From NCBI GenBank assembly GCA_022419385.1, contig JAJUBI010000006.1:3906001-3970000 (forward strand): DNA of 64,000 nt. The letters are read 5' to 3'. A model generated the notes under the pieces. It saw nothing but the letters and a program-made list of their open reading frames with translations. It was not told where the DNA came from and searched no databases. Positions 46,405 to 57,226 of the stretch are shown piece after piece. The stretch's first letter is position 1. Every line of letters starts with the position of its first letter. The position numbers were made by a program, and so were the translations under genes. This stretch comes from Paraconiothyrium sp. Pb-2020. Its lineage: Eukaryota > Ascomycota > Dothideomycetes > Pleosporales > Didymosphaeriaceae.

Positions 46405-49400
46405 ATGGCATCTAGCAGCGGGCAGCCCACGCTTCGCTGCGAAGACTACCACGTCGCGTTCATCTGCCCCGTTGCGAACCTCGAATTGCTGCCCGCGCGG
46501 CTGATGCTAGACGAGGAGCACCCCGTTCCCTCCTACAACACGCATTATGATGAAAACTCATACACATGCGGCACGATGAAAGGCCATACTATCGTCATCG
46601 CAACCTGTCCGCAAGGCCAGACGGGCAACGTTAACGCCGGACGATTGACCGGACCCATGTTCAAAACCTTTCCCAACATCAGAATGACCGTCCTAATTGG
46701 CATTGGAGGCGGGATTCCTTATGCTGAATCCCCAGAGGATCCGCTCGAAGATATCCACCTCGGCGACGTTGTGGTGGGATGGCCCGGCGACGGGAAGCCA
46801 GCCTGCGTCTACCACGAGCGCGGGAGAGATAAGGTGAACGACGAGTTCGAGATACTCGGCGCGATGCAGGACCCGGAGTGGCGGTTACTGAACGCGCTCA
46901 GCACACTCCAGTCAGACCACGAGATGGGAAAGACGACGTTTTCTAGTCAGCTTGAGCGATTGAAGACTTACCGTAAATTCGCACATCCCGGCCTCGAGCA
47001 CGACCGGCTGTATAGCGCTGCGTATCATCACGTCGGGGGTTACCGGTCAAAATGCGCGCCATGCAATCCAAATGAGCTCGTACAGCGGCCTGCAAGGACT
47101 ACAGACAATAAAGACAAGCTCGTCTTCCACTTAGGAAGGATAGCGACAGGCAATGCAGTAATCCAGGACGGTGAGAAGCGCGACATGATCAGAGAGAAAT
47201 GCGACGGAGCACTCTGCGTCGAGATGGAGGCTGCAGGCGTGGACGTCAACAGACGGTGTCTGGTAATCCGCGGCATCTCTGACTATGCAGACTCACATAA
47301 GAGCGATATATGGCGCTCGCACGCGGCGGGTAATGCGGCAGCCTTCGCCAGAGAGCTGCTGTGCAGAATCCAGCCTGCCACGGTCAAGGACATGCAAGGC
47401 GTGAACGAAGGTCAGTGACAGATCTGTGTCGCTATCATGATGCGGCAGGTTGCATTATCTCCAAATGGTAGTAGCACTCGAATAAACTTGTTATTTGTGT
47501 TTCGTACCATGCGCAAAGTACTAACGCAAGACAGCGCCGTGGCTTGTTCCTTTCGTCCGCCCATCTTCTTTTGTCGGTCGAGACGCTCAGCTCGCTCGGC
47601 TCAGTGCACACGTCTCGTCGGAAGGCGGCCGACGGCTTGCGGTCTATGGTCTGGGCGGGTGCGGAAAGACGGCGCTCGCTCTCGAGATGGCGTACCGAAC
47701 ACGAGAGCAGGAGCCCAAGCGTGCTGTCTTCTGGGTGCCAGCAATCAGCCGGGAAAGCTTCGAGCAGGCGTACCGGGATATTGGAGGGCGTCTGCGTATA
47801 CCAGGCATCGCGGACAACAACGCGGACGTCAAGCAACTTGTCAAGACGCAACTAAGCGACGAGAGTCGCGGACAGTGGCTGATGGTGGTGGACAATGCAG
47901 ACGACGATGACGTGCTCTTTGGCGGTGTGGACCGGCTGATCGACTGGCTCCCGCACAGCCGCAAAGGGTCGATCCTGTTCACCACGCGGACTCGAATTGC
48001 TGCAATCAAGCTGGCCGAGAGAGAAGTCGTCGAGTTGGGCGAGCTGGCAGAGGTAGAAGCAAGAGAGATGCTGCGGAAGCGCCTGCTTCCAGCCCACCAG
48101 CAGCAACTCCAAGACGAGAAAACGGTAACCAAGTTCCTCGACATGCTCGCCTTTTTCGCTCTCGCCATCGTCCAGGCCGTAGCTTTCGTCAACACTCACG
48201 AGGTCACCCTCTCGGATTACATCTCGGACTACCAACACAGCGAGGGAGACGCAATAGCACTTCTCGGCGAAGATTTCGAGGACCAGGGCCGATACCGGGA
48301 TTCTAAGAATCCCGTGGCGACAACCTGGTACATCTCGTTCAAGCAGATCCAGAAAGAGAACAGGCTGGCGGCCGATTATTTGTCGTTCATGGCGTGCATA
48401 GTCAACACCAACATACCGGCGTCACTGCTACCTGCCGGCGGGTCCAGGGTGGAACAGAAGAAGGCCCTCGGTACGCTGAAAGCCTATGCATTCGTGACAG
48501 AGTACCAAGGCGAGCAAAAGAGACCGGCACCGGAAACGGTGAATTCCGAGAAGCTATTCGATGTCCACCCGCTTGTTCATCTAGCCATGCGGCAATGGCT
48601 CAAAGCATACGGTCATTGGTTGGCCTGGGCGGAGAAGACTTTGGAGAGGCTGGTGGAGATTATACCTTTCGGTGATCATGACACAAGGGCGGTATGGACT
48701 ATTTATCTACCCCACGCTACACACATTGTGGACGTCGCTGAAACGTACGACCTGGAAAGCAGGATGTCGCTGCTAGACCGAATAGGAAAGTGCGAGAGTG
48801 CGTTGGGGCGGTACAGAGCGGCGGAGTCAGCTTACCGACAGCTCTTTAGACGAAGGGTAGAGGTGCTGGGGACGGAGCACCCAGACACGCTGATGAGCAT
48901 GAGCTGGGTGGCAGTGTCACTGACGAACCGGGGGAAAAACGCAGAGGCGGAGACGATACATCGAGCGACGCTAGCATCACAAGTGAGGATACTAGGACTA
49001 GAGCACCCAGACACGCTGGCGAGCATGAACAACGTGGCACAGGCACTGATGGGCCAGGGGAAATACGCAGAGGCGGAGGCCATGCATCAAGCGACGCTGG
49101 CAGTACGAGAGAAGGTGCTAGGAAAGGAGCACCCAGACACGCTGACGACCATGAACAATGTGGCACGGGCACTGATGGGCCAGGGGAAATACGCAGAGGC
49201 GGAGGCCATGCATCAAGCGACGCTGGCAGTACGAGAGAAGGTGCTAGGGACTGAGCACCCAAACACGCTAACGAGCATGAACAACGTGGCACAGGCACTA
49301 GCAGGCCAGGAGAAGTTTGTAGTGGCGGAGGCCATACATCGAGCGACACTGGCAGTAGAAGAGAAGGTGCTAGGAAAGGAGCACCCAGACACGCTGATAA

Positions 49401-50005
49401 GCATGAATAATCTGGCGGACACAAAAGCGTATCAAGCAAAGTACGCAGAGGCGGAGAGGATACATCGAGCAACACTAGCATTGAAAGAGAAGATATTGGG
49501 GAAGGAACACCCAGACACGCTAAGATCCATGAATAATCTAGCGGGTGTATTGGGTGATCAAGCAAAGTACATAGAGGCGGAGATACTATTTCGAGCGACA
49601 CTAGCACTGCGAGAGAAAGTATTAGGGAAGGAACACCCAGACACGCTAGTAAGCATGAATAATCTAGCGGGCATACTAGGTTATCAAGCAAAGTACGCAG
49701 AGGCGGAGATACTATATCGAGAGACACTAGCACTGCGGGAGAAAATGTCATTGAAGGAGCACCCACACACGCTAGTAAGCATGAATAATCTAGCATATAG
49801 TCTAGGTCAGCAAGGAAAGTACGCAGAGGCGGAGATACTATATCGAGAGACACTAGCACTGCGGGAGAAAATGTCAGGTAAGGAACACCCAAACACGCTC
49901 GTAAGCAGGGACAGTCTAGCATATATAGTAAGCGAGAAGGAAAAGAGAAAGAAGAAAGAAGAAAGAAGAAGGAGGGAAAGGAAAAGGAAAGCAGAAGGCA
50001 GATGA
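46405..50005 (+). CDS. NLR/STAND protein: PNP_UDP - NB-ARC - TPR
   Basis: Two exons, 46405-47410 and 47535-50005, 1158 residues. The 124-nt intron (GTCAGT, TACTAAC branch, GACAG) joins GVNEA to PWLVPFVRPSSFVGRDAQL, so the nucleotide-binding part has no start codon of its own. Residues ~14-330 are a nucleoside-phosphorylase domain (YHVAFICPVANLELLPARLM, VLIGIGGGIP, LGDVVVGWP, EMEAAG, VIRGISDYADSHK). NB-ARC follows: P-loop GLGGCGKTAL (Lys380), Walker B WLMVVDNADDDD, sensor-like SILFTTRTR, FFALAIVQAVAFV, winged-helix region to HPLVHLAMRQWL. From ~783 there are nine 42-residue kinesin-light-chain-type TPRs with consensus EHPDTLxSMNNLA...KYAEAE...ATLAxREKVLG. Fungal NLRs of this architecture are candidate non-self or heterokaryon-incompatibility sensors; the trigger is unknown. 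The last repeat degenerates into a Lys/Arg/Glu tail. Confidence 0.93.
48875..50005 (+). repeat. 126-bp tandem DNA repeats encoding the TPR array
   Basis: Units start at 48875, 49001, 49127, 49253, 49379, 49505, 49631, 49757 and 49883 (last one incomplete). Spacing is exactly 126 bp. Units 2 and 3 are nearly identical at DNA level, as are 7 and 8; all share GAGCACCCAGACACGCT-like starts. Confidence 0.9.
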
Positions 50006-50038
50006 GAAGGGAAGGGTGAAGTAAAAAGCAAGGAAAAG
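49931..50038 (+). repeat. purine (GA/AAG) tract inside the last TPR unit
   Basis: About 108 bp that is almost entirely A and G on the plus strand, beginning after AGTAAGCGAG in unit 9 and ending in AGCAAGGAAAAG. It codes for a Lys/Arg/Glu tail and contains the stop codon at 50003-50005. Confidence 0.8.
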
Positions 50039-50685
50039 TACGTGTTGGTGGAGACAACACATCAAGCGACGCCAGCAGTGACGTGGTGAAGTACAGGTAC
50101 TTGACACCGCCTGTTAATACAGCAGAATCCCCGCCACTTGCAGGGAGGACAACCAACCCTCACCGGCCCTAACCTTACGCCGGCGGCGATGGCTTGTAAA
50201 TATGGCGGAGAAGAAGAGTACCGTACGCAAAATGCAGGGCCTTTCCACCTTTGTATGCGCTTACTATGTTAGATTCCCCTCTGACAAGCCGGAACTAGAA
50301 TTCGCTGTGGTGTGGTTTATGAGCTGGCGTCGATGGATTTACGTTGCATGGAAAGGGGTTATGAAAGAGGGGCAGTCATCTGATCAGCCCTAAAATGCGG
50401 AGCTTTATGTTGCATTGTTTGTGGCCAAGTGGGTCGGGTGTGGATGTCCGCCTCTTATACACCCATAGTACCATTTTTCAAAACAGTCTACACTGCGACC
50501 TCCATAAACTTTCGACCATACCCGGTATACATGGTATACATCAGTGCAGAAACCACAGCAAAATGGTGACAATCAAAGAGTACCTGTACCATACAATCAT
50601 CTTAAAGGCATCACTGACTACTACCCTAGCCATTCCCGCTATATCATCCTCAGACACGCTGTCATCAACACCCGATCTCGCCTAC
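50006..50685. other. region downstream of NLR with TPR relic and repeat copy B
   Basis: In the NLR frame, 27 codons beyond the stop (to TGA 50087-50089) read KEKYVLVETTHQATPAVT, matching the TPR second half. Repeat copy B lies at 50372-50460. Short frames after 50395 have no support; 50686 is the 3' end of the coiled-coil gene. Confidence 0.6.
50372..50460 (+). repeat. dispersed repeat copy B (right of DUF6594/NLR pair)
   Basis: GCAGTCATCTGATCAGCCC, GCGGAGCTTT and GGGTGTGGATGTCCGCCTC in the same order and orientation as copy A at 44377-44480. Many of the differences between copies are transitions. Confidence 0.65.
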
Positions 50686-53094
50686 TCACTCCCCCTCCCA
50701 CGCCCTCAACCCCATACTCCCCCGGTCCTTCCCCTTCCACTCTACACTCTTCTTCCTCCCCTTCCCCTTCCCAGTCCCCTCCTCTAACAACCCCGCCCCC
50801 TGAATCTCCTCATACTCCTCATCCGTCGCCACCTCCTCAACCCACCTCTTTACCTCCCACCTCTCCCATTCATTCTTCTTCGCCTGCTTTTGATACTCTT
50901 TTCTAGAAGGCGGATAGTTACTTCCCATCTTCCATTCTCGCGCCTTTTGCAAGAGCTTGAATTCTATCTCTTCGCGCTTTCTGGCTGCTTCTTGCTGGTG
51001 GCGGAAGGTAGATAGGGCGGTTTCACGCTGTGTTACACATTCGAGGCGGTTCCAGACTGGGAGGTGAAGTTCTTCCTGCGTCTCTGGGTGGATTATGACG
51101 CGGGGGAGGGGTGGGGGACCGTGTCGAAGGTCTGAATTTTCTTGGAGGAGTTTCTGGATGGAGGTTTCGAGGGAGGCTTTTTCCTTTTTGAGGGTCTCGA
51201 GGCGCTGTGTGACGTCTTTGAGACGGTGGTCTTGGGACTCTAACTTACGTAAGAGACCGGTGATTTCTAGTGCGTCGGGATGTGAAGGCGTGGGTAGGAG
51301 TGACTGGTATGAAGAGATGGTAAGATGCATTTCTTCTCGTAGAGCTGAGAGGGATGTCTCTTCGGTGTTGGCGCGTTGGTCGAGCATTTCTTTTTGCTGC
51401 TTGTATTCGACTTTCCACTGCTTAGTTTGAGATCTCGAGGATGAGAGTTTGTCTTGAAGGGTTTGAACGGTGTCGCGGTGGAGAGTGACGTACTCTCTAA
51501 GGGCTTTAACCTCGCGCTCAAGGTCGACGTGATACTCGTTTAGTTTCTGGATTGATGTCTTAAGATGCGTGATCTCGTTTTCTTGCGCGGCTCTGATCTC
51601 TAGCCCCCGCTTGAAGACGTCGTGCCACTCGGGGGTGTCGGTTCCTGTGGCGAGAGCATCATTGACTCTTTTTACTTGTATGGCTTGTAGGGCTTCCTCG
51701 AGTTGTTGGATCTTCTGGGTATCCTGCTCGTGGAGGCGGTAAGCTGCTTGCAGTTCTTCTAGAGAGACGGAAACGGCTGGCCTGTCCTGGAGTGAGGCCT
51801 CGAGTTGTGTAATTTGCGAGGCTTGGGTTTCGCTCAAAATGGCCGCATCATACAGCTGCTGAGCTTGTGTCTTGAGTGTGTGGGACGTTTCTTCTAGCTT
51901 CTTCTGGGCCTCCTGTTCATCAGTCTGAGCCCGTTCCCGCTCCTCATTGCTCGTCTGCAGCGCTCCCTCCAACTCAAGTATCCTCTCCTCTCGCTCAGCG
52001 TTCCTGATCCCATTCTCACGCTCCTTCTTCTGCTGTTCTTCACCATTAGTCCTCAGTTCCTCTTCAAGCTCCTCAACCCGCTGCTTATACATTTCAATCT
52101 TCTCGCTCTCCTTCTCCTCCAAATCCTTCTTCTCAATCTCCTCCAAGATCTTGAAGTCTTCCGCATACTGCCTCTCAAGACACTCAATCACCTCCACAAC
52201 CTTATGTCTCAGCCCATTAACATCAGGCGGAAACCCCTCCTGCTCCTGCAAGACCTCCCTGAAATCAAGCATCCTATCCCCACTGAACAGCGCATCTCTC
52301 ATATCCAGAAGGTCATCGCAGGTGATGTTGAGCGCGTCGCGTAGGGACTTTAGGAAGGTCGTTTCGAGCAGGGTTTTCGTGTGGAGTGACTGACCCCTTC
52401 TTCGATCGTGCAGGCTTGGGTTGGGAGGGCGCGTAGGTTCATTGAACTTGACGCTTTGCTGTCTGAATAGCGGTAGTCGAGGTAATATTTGCAGCCCTGA
52501 ACCCGGTGTCGACGGTTCACTGGTATTGTACTCGAGCGGCTCATTCATTTTATTCTTGTAGCTGTCTGTGTTCCTCGCGTACGCTGCGGGATTGCTCGTG
52601 GGATGCTCCAGCGTTGATTTCCGGCTGGAAGCGTGGCTGCTGTGGGCACTTGGAAAGGGGGGTGAGTCGTGGTCGCTCTGATAGGGCGGTGATGAGGTAG
52701 CATGGCTGCCGCCGAAGTGCGCGAGGATGTCTGCTTCGGCGTCTGTACTGTAGCCGGAGGGAGGTGGTGAGCCGTGATCAGATGCATTTTCGTACAGTGT
52801 GCCATCTGAGCTATCGCTATGAAGCCTGCGAACCTCATCCTCTTCCTCTAACTCATTTTCTTGTGCTTTCCCATCGCTCCTGAAGTACAACGAGCCTCTC
52901 TTGTGTTTGGGCCGCTGGAACGTGCTATCTGGAGGGATGAACTCGGGGGCTAGCTTGGAGTCAACTTTTGGGCCAATTTGTGCGTATTTACTTGCACGGC
53001 TTCCGGTACGTGGAAGTGGTGGTTTCTTGGTTGAGGTCGTTCGGTGTATCTCATTCGGTTTCTCTCGCAACGGAGGGCCGGCCTTCGGTGGCAT
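50686..53094 (-). CDS. coiled-coil protein of unknown function
   Basis: Single exon, 802 residues from the ATG at 53094 (MPPKAGPPLREKPNE, context AAACATG). A further 40 codons are open to an ATG at 53214, which would add a sequence with no evident targeting signal; I prefer the inner start. Residues ~1-240 are disordered and Ser/Pro-rich; ~260-330 contain a compact helical block (TFLKSLRDALNITCDDLLDM, FREVLQEQEGFPPDVNGL). From ~330 to ~690 the sequence is almost continuous coiled coil (EEIEKKDLEEKESEKIEMY, RVEELEEELRTNGEEQQKK). The end is basic and helical with KEYQKQAKKNEWERWEVKRW. It suggests a structural or scaffold role (septum, spindle pole or cytoskeleton are all possible); I do not recognise an orthologue by name. 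Confidence 0.8.
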   Translation of the reverse strand: MPPKAGPPLREKPNEIHRTTSTKKPPLPRTGSRASKYAQIGPKVDSKLAPEFIPPDSTFQRPKHKRGSLYFRSDGKAQENELEEEDEVRRLHSDSSDGTLYENASDHGSPPPSGYSTDAEADILAHFGGSHATSSPPYQSDHDSPPFPSAHSSHASSRKSTLEHPTSNPAAYARNTDSYKNKMNEPLEYNTSEPSTPGSGLQILPRLPLFRQQSVKFNEPTRPPNPSLHDRRRGQSLHTKTLLETTFLKSLRDALNITCDDLLDMRDALFSGDRMLDFREVLQEQEGFPPDVNGLRHKVVEVIECLERQYAEDFKILEEIEKKDLEEKESEKIEMYKQRVEELEEELRTNGEEQQKKERENGIRNAEREERILELEGALQTSNEERERAQTDEQEAQKKLEETSHTLKTQAQQLYDAAILSETQASQITQLEASLQDRPAVSVSLEELQAAYRLHEQDTQKIQQLEEALQAIQVKRVNDALATGTDTPEWHDVFKRGLEIRAAQENEITHLKTSIQKLNEYHVDLEREVKALREYVTLHRDTVQTLQDKLSSSRSQTKQWKVEYKQQKEMLDQRANTEETSLSALREEMHLTISSYQSLLPTPSHPDALEITGLLRKLESQDHRLKDVTQRLETLKKEKASLETSIQKLLQENSDLRHGPPPLPRVIIHPETQEELHLPVWNRLECVTQRETALSTFRHQQEAARKREEIEFKLLQKAREWKMGSNYPPSRKEYQKQAKKNEWERWEVKRWVEEVATDEEYEEIQGAGLLEEGTGKGKGRKKSVEWKGKDRGSMGLRAWEGE

Positions 53095-56000
53095 GTTTCT
53101 CTCGTGGTTTTTGGGATAGTTGAGTAAATGTGTGGTAATATGGATCTGCTGGCATAGTGGAAATTTTTGGATTTGATTTTGATAACCTTTGAGACATGAA
53201 ATTGTAGAGACCATTGAACAATAGGGTAGTAGAATTTACAATGCGCGTCACACTAAAACATTCCCCTTGTCAATTTCCTTTCATCACAAAACTGTCTTTC
53301 TCCGATTGTTGTGACCCCCGCCCTTGTCTGAAGGCCCTGAAACAGTGGCAACAAGCCACGCTTCCCCCAAATAGAGATCTCTTTGTCGTCGCAGGAGGCT
53401 CTTGCTCTAGCACCGAAGATCAATGATGCTGTGCGCCAGACACGTGGAAACCCTGGCACATGTGGCTCAGGCACGACTCCTCGCGCCTTTCATCATGAGT
53501 GACAGGGCGGTAAAAGCAGCTGAAGATTTGAGCCAGCCTCCACAATGAATGGTCCGGCGCAAGCCGCACACGAACGCCGAACCACTCGCAACGAAGATCT
53601 GTCTAGTTGCCTTAGGCTAGAACTCCACGTGACGGTCTCTCCCCTCGACTTAGCCTCTTTGCAGGGCTTTGGGTTGCCGCTATTATGGCGACCGTGTAGC
53701 CCGTGTACTTTGCCCAAAAAGGAAGCAGGTAAAGTGCCTTTGAGTTATTTCGTTGATACCAGGTTGCCGGTATTGCTAGAATAGAAGAGGACAACACTGC
53801 TGGGTCGAGAGTTGGAGCTCACTGCCTCAGGACAGTAGTGTATGTTGGGTGTAACCTAAGCTGTTGAGGGCATCCGCACCCCTGAGGGACGGCAAGTTCC
53901 TAAACGCGGGTCATGTTCTGTGCGTCTATATCGTGGAACATGTGCTGATCTACGGTGCATGCTGTCCCCACCGCTCAAGGAAGCAGGCGTTGCACATATA
54001 CATATCTCCGAGTGGGGATGCTTTTGTACGAAGCAAGTCTCCGAAGGGCTTCCAAACTGGTCAAGATGCAGTTGAGGCTCCGTGCATGTAACAGAAGAGC
54101 CTCAACTTTGATTGTGTAGGATGAGCCGCGAACCAATATCGCGCACGCGGCCGCCCCCAGCCCCCCAACTCACCGACTGAAACGTGCTCTGGGGGCATTG
54201 CTTCCGCTGTCTTACCGTTCCGCGGACGACGGTGTGAGAATGACGCCACTTTGACTGTGTGCCATTAGATTATCATTTAGCGTACCTTGCGGGGCCTCAG
54301 GGCCGCTGCTAGCACCGACGTGCCTGTACCAGTCTACCGACTGCTTGCTCAGCTGGAGTTCCTCGATTATAGCTGAACTCTAAGAGCTTTGATCATCGAA
54401 CAGGTAAAATCGCCGGTCGCGAGCATGCGCGCGGGCGTCTCAGCGCACCGTCCATCCATGCACTGTCGTCGACAGTCATGCACGGGGCACATCCTGGCGC
54501 AGCGTTGAACCTGGTTCAGCTTACGATACTAAAAAGTGCTATTTGTTCATTGGTCAATTAGATGGATGATCCCTGTACGCGAGGGGCGCGCTTGACAATG
54601 CATGGGGCGTGAACCGGTGGGCCGCTTGAGGCTGATCGCGAATCTCAGCAATTAGCGGACGTGAAGCGCAGCTTTCTGATCAGCGTCCGCGCGGAGTTTC
54701 CGTTGAATTAAAGCTAAGAGTCGGCGAGTGGAGCTCGCTAAGCGCAGCAAGATGGGGGACTACCGGTTCATCCGTGACGGGCATATATTCGTTCGTCTAA
54801 TCAGATTGCCTGCATTCTGGTCAGTGTTGGGATCGAACGAATCAGCAAATTGTGGCTTGACACGTGACCGTTGGGCTACCGGACACACGGCATCATAAGG
54901 CAGCTCCTGGAGACCGAGGCTCGTGGTTATTGTGTGACTTCTCGATCCACGGAATCACATTGCACCGCGTCTAAAATAGGCGAGGCGGAATGAATCTCGA
55001 GCGTGGGGAAAACCTTAATGTGCGGTAGTGCACTCGCGAGGGGACCGATACCGAAGATAGTCAGGCAATTAAGCGCCGGTATATGCTTAGCGGTAGGGCT
55101 GGCCATTGAAAGCACAAAGATACTGAGGCTGCCAAGGTAGGCTGTTCTTGGCGATCAATAGGGCGTGCAGATGGGCACTGTACAGTGACAGTCGTAGCGC
55201 GCGGGGGACTCGTGTTCAGATAGACCCAGGGTCCTTGGCATCCGCATGAGCAGCACCCTCCATGCCTTTTACTTCTTGACTTGAACCTGGTGTACTGTTG
55301 GACTCGGCGCCACTGTTCTCATGGTTCATGTCGCGCTGGAAGGGGTTGCTCTTGAGTCAACAGAGCGTGGTGAATCGATCCGCTAACACCTATGCCAGTG
55401 CTCCTGACCAAATGCAAAGTCAAACGGGGCGGTCGCTTGCTACGCCCGATCGCTACCGTTTGGCGAAAGCAAATGTTACACAGCAGGGGGTAGTGTTTGG
55501 GTGTCATTCTTCTTCGAAGCTAGCGTGCATTCTTGACATCCGCGCCGCACAAGAACCCGGAAGCAACCGCCTTTGGCTGCATTCAACCTGCAGTAACATG
55601 CAGTGAGTTTCGCGCACAGGTGGTGGCTTCAGCGGCATAGCGGCCGTTGTCTCGCGGCTTGTATCTTAACAGGCGGCGATGCCGACAGTGCCTGTTGGAA
55701 CCTTTGAATCGCCAAGATAGAAGAAGTGAATTCGGAAGGCATGTGCCGTGGGGCCATGTGGTATGGGAGTGCGGTGCAATGAGATCAGGTTGCCGCCACA
55801 GGAGGGGTAGCAGACCACGTCGTTGGGTTGGGCGTGCCTAAGTTAGATCTCATTACTTCGATCCAAGGAGCTCGCTGCGTGTCCCGTGTCCAATTCCTAG
55901 AGAGCCACAGGAAACGAAAGCGAGAGCCAAGCTAGGCTTTGCTGTGCGTGGGAGAATAACCACGCCAGCTTGAACAGGGGTGGTGACCAGCATGCGATGC

Positions 56001-57226
56001 GGTTGTCCACCGCGGACGTGACGCTTGGACCGACCCTGAGATCCACGGCTTGGTCGAGACGTACGCCGCGTTCGACTGGCTCAGAGTAAGACAACCACAG
56101 TGCTAGTGCCCTGGCGTCTCCAATGAGATTTGTGCGAGAGCTGCAATAATGAGGGATCTGTGCGACAGCCGTACATTCGCATGGTCGCAACATGCACCTT
56201 TGGTCTACCGAAAGGTTGCGTCTTCAGGATCCCACATGAAGACTAGGTTTGACCCTGTCAAATCGACAGGCGGCTGTAGCCAGACAGCTTCCAGTGACCG
56301 CCGTGGAAGCAGCGCATGACGAAGAGAAGTAGGTGGCGTTCGTCGGTCATTGCTCCTCTTGCGCAGAGTCAAGTGGCCGTTTGCGACCATCTAGTCGACA
56401 CGACACCCATTCCCTCGGAGCCAGCAACGACGAAGAGACGCAACGCACTAGACTCCGATCATTTAGACGCATCTGCTAATCCAGAGGACGTGATCTTGCC
56501 AAAAGCAGCGTTAGATGCCCGTTGTGGTGAAGCCTCAGAAGCTCACACGCATCCGGTCTTCTTTGTCCGTTCCCAGCGACAAGGTACGCTACACTGCCTA
56601 CGAGAGCAGACGTACTCGAACCTCAGCTGGCCGCTACAAATATACCTGTTCAACGCTCATCGGCAGACAAAGAATTGCTGCCCGTTTATTTGCCTCCTCG
56701 CGAAGTTCCGAGTGGCTTTCTTATCCGATAAAGAAGCGCGCAAGACCATCGAAACTGAAGACACCGCATGCTGTTTGGGGTGCCTTACCAGGTCGACTTG
56801 CCATCTCAATTGATTGAACGAACGACATATACTTGCGCCGGCAACGAGCAGGCGTTTGTGACAGGTTCGTTGCCAATGTTTTCCCAGTCTGCCATGCACA
56901 ATTGCGATGGGGGCAAACCCCCACATGTGCGGCAGCGCTTCGTGCGTAAGACTGACATGATCTCACAGAAATAGATCTGAATCGGAGGCGAGACAGACCC
57001 TACAGGAGCCTCGTGGAATCGAAATCGAAGACATAACGATCTTGTGCATCTGTCTCATGGTCAGGAGTGTACTCAGCCGTTTCCGAGCAACCAATCGTGC
57101 CTTCTGCGGCGCGATCAATCTTCCAAGACAAAGAGCCTCACGCATCGTCTGTTTCATCGTACCGAACAGTCGCATTCGAGAGGCAACTTGCATGCCATCA
57201 ACTCGTAGATGAGATCCTCGGTCAAC
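53095..57226. other. 4.1-kb gene-poor region upstream of the HMG-box gene
   Basis: The longest gap in the window. No frame in either strand is long, motif-bearing or spliceable into a recognisable protein; the biggest (56316-56813 +, 165 codons; 55897-56193 -) are low-quality. No transposase, reverse transcriptase, tRNA or rRNA signal is seen. A 15-bp palindrome-like ACTGTCG-T-CGACAGT is at 54462-54476. The left part must contain the coiled-coil gene promoter. A multi-kb promoter plus long leader of the HMG-box gene would fit what is known of fungal developmental regulators, but decayed repeats are an alternative. Confidence 0.5.

Noticed and set aside
48846..50156. 436-codon open frame on the minus strand across the TPR array
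   Set aside because: It is the antisense of a 126-bp repeat (a multiple of three), so one stop-free unit yields a long stop-free frame; it shows no independent features.
54462..54476. 15-bp palindrome-like ACTGTCG-T-CGACAGT
   Set aside because: Isolated and short; expected occasionally by chance in 64 kb, no second copy or known site.
54787..54842. 9-bp inverted repeat ATTCGTTCG / CGAACGAAT
   Set aside because: Short arms around a 38-bp loop, no target-site duplication or element coding sequence.
56316..56813. 165-codon plus-strand frame in the gene-poor region
   Set aside because: No motif, odd composition, overlapped by equally long frames in other phases; no splice partner gives a recognisable protein.
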